Source of the DNA: Brevibacterium sp. p3-SID960
Lineage (GTDB): Bacteria; Actinomycetota; Actinomycetes; Actinomycetales; Brevibacteriaceae
Direction of reading: 5' to 3'
DNA length: 64,000 bases
NCBI RefSeq assembly: GCF_025144725.1
Contig: NZ_JALXKS010000008.1
Location: 1 to 64,000, forward strand
The notes beneath the pieces are model-generated. The model was not told where the DNA came from, did not search any database, and worked only from the letters and a program-made list of their open reading frames with translations. A program made the position numbers and the translations under genes. Shown piece by piece: positions 40,597-49,599 of the stretch; the first letter of the stretch is position 1; each line of letters opens with the position of its first letter.

Positions 40597-43500
40597 CCGG
40601 CAGCAGACCGGACGTCGACGGGCAGGGCGAGTGACCCGGAGACGAACCATGCCCAGCCTGCCGGTGGCAGCGGCAGATCCCGCATTCCCAGCGCTGCCAG
40701 CTCAGTCGGCTGCCGCAGCCCGAGCAGCAACTGCGGCCCCGTCTTCGTCACGGCACACAGCGGAGAGCTATAGGGCAGCTGGGCGGTCAGCGGATAGCTG
40801 ATCGCGCAGTACTGCGCCGAGGCGGCGAGTGCGGCGGCAGTCGGGTCTGCGTCGTGCGCGTCGATGAGCGCCATGACCTCCGGAGACTGACCGTCGGCCG
40901 GTGGTTGCGCGAGGCCCGACAGCAGCGGCTGGCAGAGTTCTGCCGGGCCGCGGAGGGTGAGCACAGGTCCGTCGACATCTGGGGCCCAGATGATGTTCTC
41001 ACCGAGCGGTCCCTGCCCGAGCCTGAATGACACTGCTCCGGTCGCGTTGCGCTGGAACCCTCCGATGTCGCATCCACCCGGCCCGGCCGCACCGACCTGG
41101 TTCACCCGGCCCACCCGGCCCACCCGGCCCACCCGGCCCACCCGGTCTGCCCGGCCTGCCCGGTCTGCCCGGTCTGCGCGGCCCATCCGGCCACTCTGAT
41201 CAGCTTCGTCCATCTTTCCGCCGACCGCTGGGTCGATCTCAGGCTCCACGAGCTGAACGGCCACGCCCTCTCGCGCGTTCGCCGGCGCGGGTTGGCTGCG
41301 CGCCGCCGGCCCGAGCACGACGGCACGGCCGGGCGGCCACACACCAGCAAAGCGCCCGGCAGGCAGTCCGTAATGGAGCGAGTCCTGGGCATCATTGGTC
41401 GGGAAGACGATCCGGGTGGAAGCCCGTGCAGCGATCGGCGAGTGAAGGAACCGGCGACCTGCCACTACGACGAACATCGGCGCTGCTGTCCCTCCGGCCG
41501 TCAGCAGCTGCGCGAGCCTGTCCAAGCGTCGCGACGTCTCATGCCGGGCTGTCAGTGCCTCGTAGTCGTCGATGCACAGGCAGACATCGCCTGGGCTGAG
41601 GGTGCCGAGGTCGAAGAGCGCGAGCAGATACTCCAGCGTCCACGGGTGATCGTGGCTGAACGTCACGAACGCCGAACCGGCCACAGCGGAGGCACTGAGC
41701 GATGGGGACGACAGCATGATCACCGACTTCCCGTGCGCTAAAGCCGCCTGCCCGCACCGCAGCAGCGCACTCGTCGCTCCTGCACCGCTGCCTCCGGTGA
41801 TGACGACGGACCCGTCACGGCCAGGGTCGTATCGCCACGGCTCTGAGACCCCGTCATCGGGAAAGTCGAGGATCCCCAGCAGCGCGGGATCTCCGTCACC
41901 TGCCGCGCGGACCGGCAGCGGCGGCGGGATGACCCTATGCGGGGCAGGCAAGCGTTGTGCGGCCTCTTGTGAGGCGTCGGCAAGTGCGCTGACGGTCAGG
42001 GCCGGCGGCTGCGGCGGTGGCACTAACCGCAGCCGTACACAGCCGGACGCCACACCTCGCGACGCTGACGGCCCGTCGCCCAGGCGCGTCCACTGCACCT
42101 CGCAGTGCTCAGCCTCCTCGCTACCGGCACCCGCCGCACCCGTCTGTGCCCCCGCCTCGTCAGCGGTGATGTCGATGGTCGCCGCGCGAAACGGGACTGG
42201 CGCACCGCCGTCACTGAGGAACCCGAGGCCCGGTTGCTCAGGTGGGATGCCGGCCGCGTCCTCACACTCGATGACCTCACGCGAATCGACGCCATCGCGC
42301 ACCCGCAGCGCGATGCGCAGATTGATATTGGCTTTCATCCGCGGGGTGACGATCCCGGCCGGGCGCTGGGTCGCGAGGACAACGTGGATGCCCAGCGACC
42401 GGCCCACCGCAGTCAGCGACTCGAGCACCTCAGTGCCGGCCGGATGCTCGGTGATGAGCGCATGGAACTCATCGATGATGACGACCAGGCGCGGCAGAGG
42501 CTGCTCCGGCGTCCGTCTGCCGGCGCCTGAGTTGAACGCTTCGATGTCGGCCGCGCCGTGCTCGGCGAGCAGCCGCTCCCGGCGCAGGATCTCAGCGCCG
42601 AGGTTACGCAGCGTGCGCATCCCGGCCGCCGGGTCGAGGTTGCTCACCACCGCATCGGTGTGAGCGAACGCGGAGAACGGGGTGAAGGCCGCCCCGCCTT
42701 TGAAGTCGATGAGTACGAATCGCAGCTCGGCGCTGCTGAATCGGGCCGCCAGCGATGCGATCCATGTCTGGAGCAGCACCGACTTGCCGCTGCCTGTCGT
42801 GCCGGCCAGCAGCGCATGAGGCCCGGAGGTGAACAGATCGATGATCGCAGCCCCGCCCGGCCCGCGCCCGAGCGGCACCGCCGACCGGTCACCGGCGGCA
42901 TCAGCAGCTCCACCGGGCCGCTCCTGCCCATCGAGCAGCTCGCCGAGAGTGCACTCCTGCTGCCAGTCAGGCAGGGGCGGCTGCCACGCCCGGTTGAGGG
43001 CGAGGAACCGCTCGGGACGCATCCGCGTCGGTTCGATCTCGCCGGTGAGCGGACGGGGGAGATCTTCGGGGGCCCCTGCCGGGAGCTGGAGGCGTGCTGC
43101 GCCGTCGTCGCTCACACGCAGCAGCCACGTCTCGACGCCGCGGCCCCGGTCGCCGCCCGGCCCGATGTGTACCTCCACGTGCTGCTGAGCATCGGCCGCT
43201 GGCCGGCCTGCCACCTCGACGACTCCCTCCCCGCCGCGTGCCGTCAGGGGCAGTGCCGCCAGTTCAGGGCAGACGGCCAGCAGCTGCGCAGCCGTCAGAT
43301 GGACTGCCAGACTCCGGCTGGTGAGCTGGGAGAGCACCGCCCGCAGCACCGCAGCGACCTGCACCAGCGGGCCCTCGACCTGCAGGCGCTGGAGCGTGAA
43401 GTCGATGATAATCGGCACCGTGTCAGCCGCCGAGTAGTGCCGCTGCCCGAACTGCGCACCCGCCGACAGGTGCTGGTCGAGATACCGGCGTTCTGCCAGA

Positions 43501-44552
43501 GCAAGCGGATCCTCCGTCGCCGAGCCTGTGGTCTCCTGCGCCGTGATGGGAATGTCCCGGACACCGCCGGGCAGCAGCGCGGGCCCCAGTCCGATCGTCG
43601 TCTCCCCGCCGGTGAGTCTGCGCCGGTGGGCGGCATCGAGTGCCTGCTGATTGGACTCGGCCAGTCGGTGCAGACAGTCCCGCACCGCTGCCCGATAGTC
43701 CCGGCAGGCGCGCAGCACGTCGCGCCGGTAGCGGCTCCGCCCGGTGAGGTACATGATCCCGGCGGTGACCGGACCGGAGATGCTGAAAAGCAGGAACATC
43801 CACATCTGTGTGAAGACTGCTAGGGCGATGCCGATCGCAATCGGAGCTGTGTACATCAGCCACGAGGGCGCACGCGGCCGGGCGACGGTGGCGATCCGCG
43901 GCCAGCCGACAGGTGCCGCGGTGGTCGGCTGACCGGTGTGCGGGAGCGTCTGCGGTGGAATGAGGCGGGCAGCGGTGCTGCCGAAGGCGGTCACGGCGGC
44001 AGTCGCCGCCAGCGGGATGCTGCGCATACCGCCCGATTCGCTCACCTGGATGCCCGAGGGGGCGTTGCGCAAGGTGAGCAGCTCCCTCGAAAGGTACGGG
44101 TCGGCCACAGCGATATCGGCCGCAGGCGTTCGTCCCATCGTCCACGCTCCGATCGGCAGCGGGTGCGCGAAACCGGCGTCCGGGCCGCTGAGGTACTCGA
44201 TGATGCCGGTGCGTTCGGCCGGCAGCACAGCGACGGGAGCGAGCCGGTCGGCAACCGGGCCAGGCGGAGGTGCGGCGATCGCATCGTCGCAGGCGGGCTC
44301 ATCATCGAAGATGACCAAGGTGGCTGCCGCTGCCTGCGCCCAGGTGCGCCACGGGTCGGTGAGCACCGGCGGCGGCTCGGCCCCGCAGGGCACGACGCGC
44401 GGCTGACCGGTCAGGTGGCCCAGCCCGATGCGCGGCAGGAAGTCATCGAGGAACGCATCGAGCACCGATTCGGCCGTCGGCCGCCCAGCGGCGACCACGC
44501 GCGCACTGTGCAGCGAGAACTCGGCGATGACGTAGACGATTCCACTCGGCAT
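40572..44552 (-). CDS. EssC/EccC-like FtsK-SpoIIIE ATPase with N-terminal FHA-like domain
   Basis: A 1326-residue protein resembling type VII secretion ATPases. Order: short N-terminal domain; an FHA-like segment around residue 135 (AWTMGRTPAADIAVADPYLS); two membrane helices near residues 230-270 (LMYTAPIAIGIALAVF, MWMFLLFSISGPVTAGIMYL); a complete FtsK ATPase with Walker A AGTTGSGKSVLLQTW (Lys590), FVLIDFKGGAAF and Walker B LVVIIDEFHAL; and a second ATPase domain with the degenerate loop GGSGAGATSALL. A basic VGR/ADR repeat linker near residue 1130 precedes a third, poor domain. TACCGT 6 bp before the ATG suggests a leaderless message. No WXG100 substrate, EccB or EccD gene is in view. Confidence 0.82.
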   Translation of the reverse strand: MPSGIVYVIAEFSLHSARVVAAGRPTAESVLDAFLDDFLPRIGLGHLTGQPRVVPCGAEPPPVLTDPWRTWAQAAAATLVIFDDEPACDDAIAAPPPGPVADRLAPVAVLPAERTGIIEYLSGPDAGFAHPLPIGAWTMGRTPAADIAVADPYLSRELLTLRNAPSGIQVSESGGMRSIPLAATAAVTAFGSTAARLIPPQTLPHTGQPTTAAPVGWPRIATVARPRAPSWLMYTAPIAIGIALAVFTQMWMFLLFSISGPVTAGIMYLTGRSRYRRDVLRACRDYRAAVRDCLHRLAESNQQALDAAHRRRLTGGETTIGLGPALLPGGVRDIPITAQETTGSATEDPLALAERRYLDQHLSAGAQFGQRHYSAADTVPIIIDFTLQRLQVEGPLVQVAAVLRAVLSQLTSRSLAVHLTAAQLLAVCPELAALPLTARGGEGVVEVAGRPAADAQQHVEVHIGPGGDRGRGVETWLLRVSDDGAARLQLPAGAPEDLPRPLTGEIEPTRMRPERFLALNRAWQPPLPDWQQECTLGELLDGQERPGGAADAAGDRSAVPLGRGPGGAAIIDLFTSGPHALLAGTTGSGKSVLLQTWIASLAARFSSAELRFVLIDFKGGAAFTPFSAFAHTDAVVSNLDPAAGMRTLRNLGAEILRRERLLAEHGAADIEAFNSGAGRRTPEQPLPRLVVIIDEFHALITEHPAGTEVLESLTAVGRSLGIHVVLATQRPAGIVTPRMKANINLRIALRVRDGVDSREVIECEDAAGIPPEQPGLGFLSDGGAPVPFRAATIDITADEAGAQTGAAGAGSEEAEHCEVQWTRLGDGPSASRGVASGCVRLRLVPPPQPPALTVSALADASQEAAQRLPAPHRVIPPPLPVRAAGDGDPALLGILDFPDDGVSEPWRYDPGRDGSVVITGGSGAGATSALLRCGQAALAHGKSVIMLSSPSLSASAVAGSAFVTFSHDHPWTLEYLLALFDLGTLSPGDVCLCIDDYEALTARHETSRRLDRLAQLLTAGGTAAPMFVVVAGRRFLHSPIAARASTRIVFPTNDAQDSLHYGLPAGRFAGVWPPGRAVVLGPAARSQPAPANAREGVAVQLVEPEIDPAVGGKMDEADQSGRMGRADRADRAGRADRVGRVGRVGRVGRVNQVGAAGPGGCDIGGFQRNATGAVSFRLGQGPLGENIIWAPDVDGPVLTLRGPAELCQPLLSGLAQPPADGQSPEVMALIDAHDADPTAAALAASAQYCAISYPLTAQLPYSSPLCAVTKTGPQLLLGLRQPTELAALGMRDLPLPPAGWAWFVSGSLALPVDVRSAAGHGSEIVS
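41100..41190. repeat. 9-bp CCCACCCGG-type repeats in the FtsK-like gene
   Basis: About nine tandem units, first ACCCGGCCC then CCGGTCTGC variants. On the coding strand they give ADRAGRADRVGRVGRVGRVG, a basic linker. Confidence 0.8.
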
Positions 44553-44558
44553 GACAGC

Positions 44559-44564
44559 ACGGTA
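44559..44564 (-). promoter_or_regulatory. -10 box of leaderless FtsK-like gene
   Basis: TACCGT on the minus strand, 6 bp before the ATG at 44552. Confidence 0.5.
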
Positions 44565-44603
44565 GGAACAACGGCACCCTGCCGGTCAGCATGCCGCGCA
44601 TGC

Positions 44604-44661
44604 TGTGGACGACCGGCAGCGTCCACACGCGTGCGCGCGCCAGCCCGATCAGCTGTCCACA
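44604..44661. other. Small group of DnaA-box-like sites
   Basis: TGTGGACGA (44604-44612, minus-strand TCGTCCACA), GCGTCCACA (44618-44626, one mismatch) and CTGTCCACA (44653-44661). Two fit the high-GC DnaA-box consensus YYNTCCACA. They lie in the 132-bp gap between the FtsK-like gene and the Tad operon. Confidence 0.45.
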
Positions 44662-44684
44662 GCCGGCTCCGCCTCGGCGGCGGC

Positions 44685-45146
44685 TCACCGGTCAAGACGC
44701 AGACCGCCACGGGAGGTGGCTGCAGCCTCGAGCGGCACCCCGTCCGGGACGAACGGTGAGAGCGCCACCGGCCGGAACCGCGTCGTGATCGTCACCTCGA
44801 CAGTCGAATCATCGACCGCTCGGCCGCGCACGCCCACCCGCTGGAACCTCTCAGCGCGCGGCACCTGCCGCAGGTAGTCGTGGGCGCGGGCCTGCACCTC
44901 GGCGTCGGAGAACTCGATCCGCGGTCCCGAGCCCTGATAGGAGGGCTGGAAGCTGTCAGCGGCGCTGAGCGCAGCTGAATCCGCCAGCGCGTAGAGCTTG
45001 CGCTGGGCGAGGTAGATGTCGCTGATGACAACGGCGAGGAAGATGAGCGTCAGGCCGATCGCGGTGAACCCGATCGCCAGCGGCGTGATCGACCCGTCAT
45101 CGTCGCCGAGTCTCAGTATCCGACGCTTCCGGGTGCCGGCGTTCAT
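44685..45146 (-). CDS. TadG-like pilus assembly protein
   Basis: A 153-residue protein at the 3' end of the Tad operon. It begins RLGDDDGSITPLAIGFTAIG and continues into a single hydrophobic helix, as in actinobacterial Tad secreted proteins (Rv3654c-like), followed by LAQRKLYALADSAALSAADS and an extracytoplasmic part. ATG 45146 overlaps the upstream TadE gene by 4 nt, which fixes the start. Confidence 0.78.
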   Translation of the reverse strand: MNAGTRKRRILRLGDDDGSITPLAIGFTAIGLTLIFLAVVISDIYLAQRKLYALADSAALSAADSFQPSYQGSGPRIEFSDAEVQARAHDYLRQVPRAERFQRVGVRGRAVDDSTVEVTITTRFRPVALSPFVPDGVPLEAAATSRGGLRLDR

Positions 45147-45607
45147 GGCTGCCCGCCTGCCGCGCGGTGCGGGTAGATGACGTCGGAGTGCTCCGCAGTG
45201 ACCGTCAGGTGCGGGGTGCGCTGCGGGCCGAAGATCGCCGGCACACCGGGGACCGGGATGCGCGCGCGGACGTGTGCGGTGACGATGTCCCCGGCTTCGG
45301 TGCACGAGTCCGAGCAGCGGAAGGTCACATCATAGGTGGCGTCCTCGACACCGAAATCAGCGAAGTGCAGCTGTGCCAGCGCCTCAGCCCGGGCCTGCGC
45401 GCTGTCGGGGTGTTCGGCTGCCACGCGAGCAGCGTTGATCGCCGTTGTGTTCGTCGCGTAGGACCCGGCCTGCAGGTGCCCGAGGGTGAGGAGGAGGTAG
45501 ATGAGCGGGATCAGCAGCACGACTGAGGCGAAGATGAACTCGATCGGCGCGGTTCCCTCATCATCGCTCAGCTGCCGGCGCAGACCCGGCGTCACCGGCC
45601 GCCTCAT
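45143..45607 (-). CDS. TadE-like minor pilin
   Basis: A 154-residue protein with a basic N-terminus, the GTAPIEFIFASVVLLIPLIY motif (Glu five residues into a hydrophobic helix, the TadE pseudopilin signature) and a C-terminal soluble domain holding a CSDSC pair. It overlaps both neighbouring genes by 4 nt. Confidence 0.85.
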   Translation of the reverse strand: MRRPVTPGLRRQLSDDEGTAPIEFIFASVVLLIPLIYLLLTLGHLQAGSYATNTTAINAARVAAEHPDSAQARAEALAQLHFADFGVEDATYDVTFRCSDSCTEAGDIVTAHVRARIPVPGVPAIFGPQRTPHLTVTAEHSDVIYPHRAAGGQP

Positions 45608-46050
45608 CCGTCGATGTCCTCAACGAGGGCGCGGCCGCTGAGCTGCCAGGTGCCGGTGGGCCCCAGTAGCCCGATGACCGGGACGGGCGTGGTGACGGTG
45701 ACGGTGACGATGTCCTCTCCGCCGTGGGTGCTGTAGTCGACGTCGATGCGCTCGGCGTAGCGGCTGCTGACCGTCTCGCTGATGAGCTGCTGCGTCAGCT
45801 CGGCACCTTCTCGCGGCGCGGCATCAGGCAGGGAGGCGAGCCGGGCCCCGGCGACTGCGGAGTCGATGACGGTGTTGCGCACATGCATCGCCAAGCCCAG
45901 CTGGATCACGGCGAGGAACACCAGGCTCAGCAGGGCAGCGACCATGACGAACTCGGCGACGGCGACACCGGCGTCGCTGCCGAGACCGCGTCTGCGGCGG
46001 CTGCTGCGAGAGACGCCCGGGCGGCTCTCAGCTGTGCGGGTCACGCTCAC
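45604..46050 (-). CDS. TadE-like minor pilin
   Basis: A 148-residue protein: Arg-rich start, then GVAVAEFVMVAALLSLVFLA, the TadE pseudopilin pattern, and a soluble beta-rich domain. The GTG at 46050 is chosen because it overlaps the upstream stop as GTGA; a longer frame extending back to 46320 runs out of frame over the upstream gene and is discarded. Confidence 0.82.
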   Translation of the reverse strand: MSVTRTAESRPGVSRSSRRRRGLGSDAGVAVAEFVMVAALLSLVFLAVIQLGLAMHVRNTVIDSAVAGARLASLPDAAPREGAELTQQLISETVSSRYAERIDVDYSTHGGEDIVTVTVTTPVPVIGLLGPTGTWQLSGRALVEDIDG

Positions 46051-46343
46051 CCGCCTGAACCGCGCACCTTCGACATCGAGTCTTCGAACATCGACGTGAA
46101 GGCATCCCCGGCCAGCGCCCACAGGGCCACAACGAGTCCGGCGGTCATCATCGTGATGAGCACCCAGCCGGGCACGTCGCCACGATCCGGGCTGGTCTCC
46201 CGGCGGCCGCGCTCGGCGCGCCCGGGCAGGTAGGCGAAGGGGTCGATCACGAAGGCGACGACAAGCAGGTGCCAGCAGGTCCACCGGCCGGTGGGCGCTT
46301 GGCCAGGTGGGGGTGTGCACGGGGTGCGAGTCGGGGTGGTCAT
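46047..46343 (-). CDS. Small membrane protein at the Flp pilin position
   Basis: A 98-residue protein with a polar N-terminal 60 residues and one C-terminal hydrophobic helix (GWVLITMMTAGLVVALWALA) followed by a short tail. Its position between tadC and the TadE genes, and its size, suggest the Flp-type major pilin, but the usual Glu-Tyr motif is not evident. AAAGGAGA lies 6 bp before the ATG, the strongest ribosome-binding site of the operon, which fits a high-copy subunit. Confidence 0.6.
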   Translation of the reverse strand: MTTPTRTPCTPPPGQAPTGRWTCWHLLVVAFVIDPFAYLPGRAERGRRETSPDRGDVPGWVLITMMTAGLVVALWALAGDAFTSMFEDSMSKVRGSGG

Positions 46344-46440
46344 GGTTTCTCCTTTCGGTGTGCCGCCGGCAGGCGGCCGGTATCAGATGCCGCGGCAGTC
46401 GCTCGGCCAGGACGGCAGGTCAGGCGGCCAGGACAGCAGG

Positions 46441-47418
46441 TCAGTAGGACAGGTTCAACACCGCCAATGAGGGGAAGATCGCGAACAGGACGGTGATGGG
46501 CAGCACGAAGACGACGACCGGAACGAGCATTCCGACTTCCTTCTTGCCGCTGAGCTCCATGAGCTGACGGCGGCCCTCGTCGCGGACGTCCGTGGCCTGG
46601 GCGCGCAGCACCTCGGACAGCGGAGTGCCGCGGGCGATCGCGACGGCCATCCCGTCGACGAACTGCGCGATCGACTGGATGCCGGTGCGCTTGCCGAGGT
46701 GGTCGAGCGCCTCAACGAGAGGGGTGCCGGTGCGGGCCTCAGCGAGCGTGTAGGCGAGCTCCCGGCTCAGTTCGCCCTCCGTTGCGCGGCAGGCGCGGTC
46801 GAGCGCATCGACTGTCCCCTCACCTGCGGTGATGGACAGGGCCAGCAGTTCGGCGATCGTCGGGAACTCCGCCAGAATGCGTGTCTCACGCTGCCGCACT
46901 CGGTATGAGAGCCACCAGTCGTTGAACAGATGCCCGGCGACGGCCCCGAAGATGAGGCAGCCGAGGATGATGAATGGGTGCGGCCCCCGGCTGACCGACA
47001 CGAACGCCGCCAGCAGCGCACCGGCGCCGAACCCGCCGGTGATGAGCAGCAGCTGCTGCGCCCGGAACCGTTCGATCGTCTCCCCGGGCCCGAGGCGGTC
47101 GAGACGTGCGGTGATCCCGGCGTTGGTCGTCAGGCGGGAGGTCAGCCACGATCCTGCGCGGTTGAGCCAGGAGGTGAGAATCCCGCGCACGCCGGCATCG
47201 GCGGGTTCGGTCTCGGCGAACAGGGCGGCGATCCGCGGCTGATCGCGCAGATATGGGGCGATGCGGTCAGCGAGGGTGATGCGGTTGAAGACCGGCCAGC
47301 TGGTGACGAAGAACGCGAGCGATAGCCCGAGCACCAGCCCGGTAGTGATGATGACAGCAGGATGGGTCGGGTCGATGCGCGCCGATCCGAACGGGCCGAA
47401 GGGAATCTCAAAGGGCAT
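46441..47418 (-). CDS. tadC: Tad pilus inner-membrane protein TadC
   Basis: A 325-residue type II secretion F-domain protein. One N-terminal helix, a long cytoplasmic part, then the T2SF domain with AEFPTIAELLALSITAGEG, LVEALDHLGKRTGIQSIAQF and two C-terminal helices. It works with TadB as platform for the TadA motor. Begins 12 bp after tadB. Confidence 0.88.
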   Translation of the reverse strand: MPFEIPFGPFGSARIDPTHPAVIITTGLVLGLSLAFFVTSWPVFNRITLADRIAPYLRDQPRIAALFAETEPADAGVRGILTSWLNRAGSWLTSRLTTNAGITARLDRLGPGETIERFRAQQLLLITGGFGAGALLAAFVSVSRGPHPFIILGCLIFGAVAGHLFNDWWLSYRVRQRETRILAEFPTIAELLALSITAGEGTVDALDRACRATEGELSRELAYTLAEARTGTPLVEALDHLGKRTGIQSIAQFVDGMAVAIARGTPLSEVLRAQATDVRDEGRRQLMELSGKKEVGMLVPVVVFVLPITVLFAIFPSLAVLNLSY

Positions 47419-47430
47419 GGCGCACCGTCC

Positions 47431-48303
47431 TCATCGCAGCACTCGCGGTTCAGAGGGCAGCCGGCCGATGCGCTTCATGGCGCTGTAGGCGACCAGTGAG
47501 ACTGCGAGGCCGGCGAGCAGCAGCAGCGAGCCTGTAGCCGAGTTGTATGCCTGGGCAGTCTCCGGCCGGGTGGCCAGCAGGGCGAGCACCACCCAGGGGG
47601 CGGCGACCGCGAGCCGGGCGCCGGTGACCGTCCAGCTCTGCCGTGCCTGCATCTCCGAACGGGTGCGGGAGTCATCGCGCAGGAACTGGCTGAGCGTCTT
47701 GAGCATCGTGCCCAGATCGGTGCCGCCGACTTCGCGGGTGACGGCCAGTGCGGCGACGATCCGGTCGGCGACCGGGTCGGCGCAGGCGGACTTGAAGGCG
47801 GTGAGCGCCATGGAGAACGATCCGGTCGCCCGGTACTCCTCAGCGAAGACCGCGAACAGCGGACGCAGCGGCTCGGGCCCGCGCTGGGCGAGACCGCCGA
47901 GCGCCTCGGGCAGGGCGAGACCGGCACGCACGCCGGAGTTGAGGTGGTCGATCGCCTCCGGCCACAGCGCCCGGCGGGCGACAGTCCGCGAGCGCGCCCG
48001 GTGCCGCACCGCGTAGGACGGCACGAGTGCAGCGAAGAAGGCGAAACAACCGGCGATCGCGATGGCGTTCGTGACCGCATAGGCGAAGAGGAACACGATC
48101 CCGGCGGCGCCCAGCCCGCCGAGCACGAGGTGGTAGGGGCGAAGCCGGGGCAGGCCAGCGGTGGTGAGCATGTCCTGGGTGTCACGGATGAAGCGCGGCG
48201 GCTCGGTCTGCCGTGGCGGGGACTCCCAGCACGACCACCAGATGAGGAACAGTCCGATCCCGATACCCAGCCCGCACAGCGCTCCACTCAGCGACGTCGT
48301 CAT
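47431..48303 (-). CDS. tadB: Tad pilus inner-membrane protein TadB
   Basis: A 290-residue T2SF-domain membrane protein, second gene of the operon, 6 bp after tadA. N-terminal helix (SGALCGLGIGIGLFLIWWS), two helices near residues 60-100, the F domain (HLNSGVRAGLALPEALGGLA, GGTDLGTMLKTLSQFLRDD) and C-terminal helices. Confidence 0.88.
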   Translation of the reverse strand: MTTSLSGALCGLGIGIGLFLIWWSCWESPPRQTEPPRFIRDTQDMLTTAGLPRLRPYHLVLGGLGAAGIVFLFAYAVTNAIAIAGCFAFFAALVPSYAVRHRARSRTVARRALWPEAIDHLNSGVRAGLALPEALGGLAQRGPEPLRPLFAVFAEEYRATGSFSMALTAFKSACADPVADRIVAALAVTREVGGTDLGTMLKTLSQFLRDDSRTRSEMQARQSWTVTGARLAVAAPWVVLALLATRPETAQAYNSATGSLLLLAGLAVSLVAYSAMKRIGRLPSEPRVLR

Positions 48304-48309
48304 TGTCGA

Positions 48310-49536
48310 TCACGCCGCTTCGAGCACGGTGTGGATGTCGTGACCGAGCTGCGCGAACCGCTCGCCGAGGTGGGTGTAGCCGCGCCCGCGCACCAGCCGC
48401 CGGTCCGCGGTGGAGGTGAAGACGGTTTCGAGTTCGATGACCTCACCTTCGATGCCGCCGGGAACTGCGACGATCTCCTCGACGCGGCGCTGTCCGCTGC
48501 GGTCGAGGCGCATGTGGACGACGAGGTCGACGCAGCTGGCCACGGTCGGGGTGACGAACGTCGAGCCGATGTTCGGGCCCGCCAGAAGCGGCAGCGTGCA
48601 CAGCTTCGTCACTGCGGCCCGCGCGGAGTTCGCGTGGATCGAGCCCATCGACGGCAACCCTGAGTTCATCGCCACGAGCAGGTCGAAGCTCTCGGCCTCG
48701 CGCACCTCGCCGACGATGACGCGATCAGGCCGCATCCGCAGCGCCTCCTTGACAAGGGTGCGCAGCGTCACCTCGCCGGTGCCCTCCAGGGACGCCTGCC
48801 GGCACTGCATCGGCACCCAGTCCCGGGAGGGAACTGAGAGTTCGAAGACCTCCTCGCACGTCACCACCCGGTCGCGGACCGGGATCGCGCCGGTGAGCGC
48901 GTTGAGCATCGTCGTCTTGCCCGCCTGGGTGGCACCGGAGACCAGCACATTGGCGCCGGCGGCCACGGCAATGGAGAGGAACTGCGCCGCCGCCGAGGTT
49001 AGGGTCCCGAGCGCGACGAGGTCGCCGAGATTGCGGGTGCGGGTGATGAACTTGCGGATGTTGATCGCCGGATGTTTGCGGGTGATGTCCGGCAGTACGA
49101 CGTGCAGCCGCGAACCGTCGGGCAGCGAGGCGTCGACGAAGGGGCTGGAGAGATCGACCCGCCGACCGGTGGTGCGCAGCATCCGCTCGATGAGTTCGTC
49201 GACATCGGCGGCGCTCAGCACGGTGGTGGTCAGCTCGCTGACGCCGTGCCGGCTCACGAAGATCTCGCTCGGCGAATTCAGCCAGATCTCTTCGACCTCA
49301 GCGTCGTCGAGGTACTGCTGCAACGGCCCGAAGCCCGAGACCTGGTCGAAGATCTCCCGGCAGGTCTGTTCGACGTCGGTAAGCAGAGGAAGGGAGCCTG
49401 CCAGCGTCCGCTCGTCGTAGTCGTGGACGGCCTGCACGACGAGCTCTCGGGTCGGAGCCGGTTCGGTGCGCGGGTCGATGCCGCGTCTGCGGATCTCCTC
49501 GCGCACCTCTGCGGCAATGATCTCAGCTGCGTTCAT
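48310..49536 (-). CDS. tadA: Tad/CpaF secretion ATPase
   Basis: A 408-residue hexameric ATPase driving Flp pilus assembly. N-terminal GFGPLQQYLDDAEVEEIWLN region, then Walker A VSGATQAGKTTMLNAL (near residue 208), the Asp box and Walker B RPDRVIVGEVREAES, and HANSARAAVTKLCTLPLLAG. It heads the operon tadA-tadB-tadC-flp-tadE-tadE-tadG. TadZ-like, prepilin peptidase and secretin genes are not in the window. Confidence 0.93.
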   Translation of the reverse strand: MNAAEIIAAEVREEIRRRGIDPRTEPAPTRELVVQAVHDYDERTLAGSLPLLTDVEQTCREIFDQVSGFGPLQQYLDDAEVEEIWLNSPSEIFVSRHGVSELTTTVLSAADVDELIERMLRTTGRRVDLSSPFVDASLPDGSRLHVVLPDITRKHPAINIRKFITRTRNLGDLVALGTLTSAAAQFLSIAVAAGANVLVSGATQAGKTTMLNALTGAIPVRDRVVTCEEVFELSVPSRDWVPMQCRQASLEGTGEVTLRTLVKEALRMRPDRVIVGEVREAESFDLLVAMNSGLPSMGSIHANSARAAVTKLCTLPLLAGPNIGSTFVTPTVASCVDLVVHMRLDRSGQRRVEEIVAVPGGIEGEVIELETVFTSTADRRLVRGRGYTHLGERFAQLGHDIHTVLEAA

Positions 49537-49599
49537 CTGGGGTACCTTCGCTGTTCGAGGGGCCTTTCATGTGCCGCAAGTCATATAAGAGTGTGATTC

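Noticed and set aside
42558..43823. Open frame opposite the FtsK-like gene
   Set aside because: Shadow composition and no domain; the opposite strand carries a complete Walker A/B ATPase.
45604..46320. A 238-residue version of the first TadE protein
   Set aside because: The extension is an Arg/His-rich shadow of the upstream small membrane protein; GTG 46050 overlaps that gene's stop and fits a TadE start.
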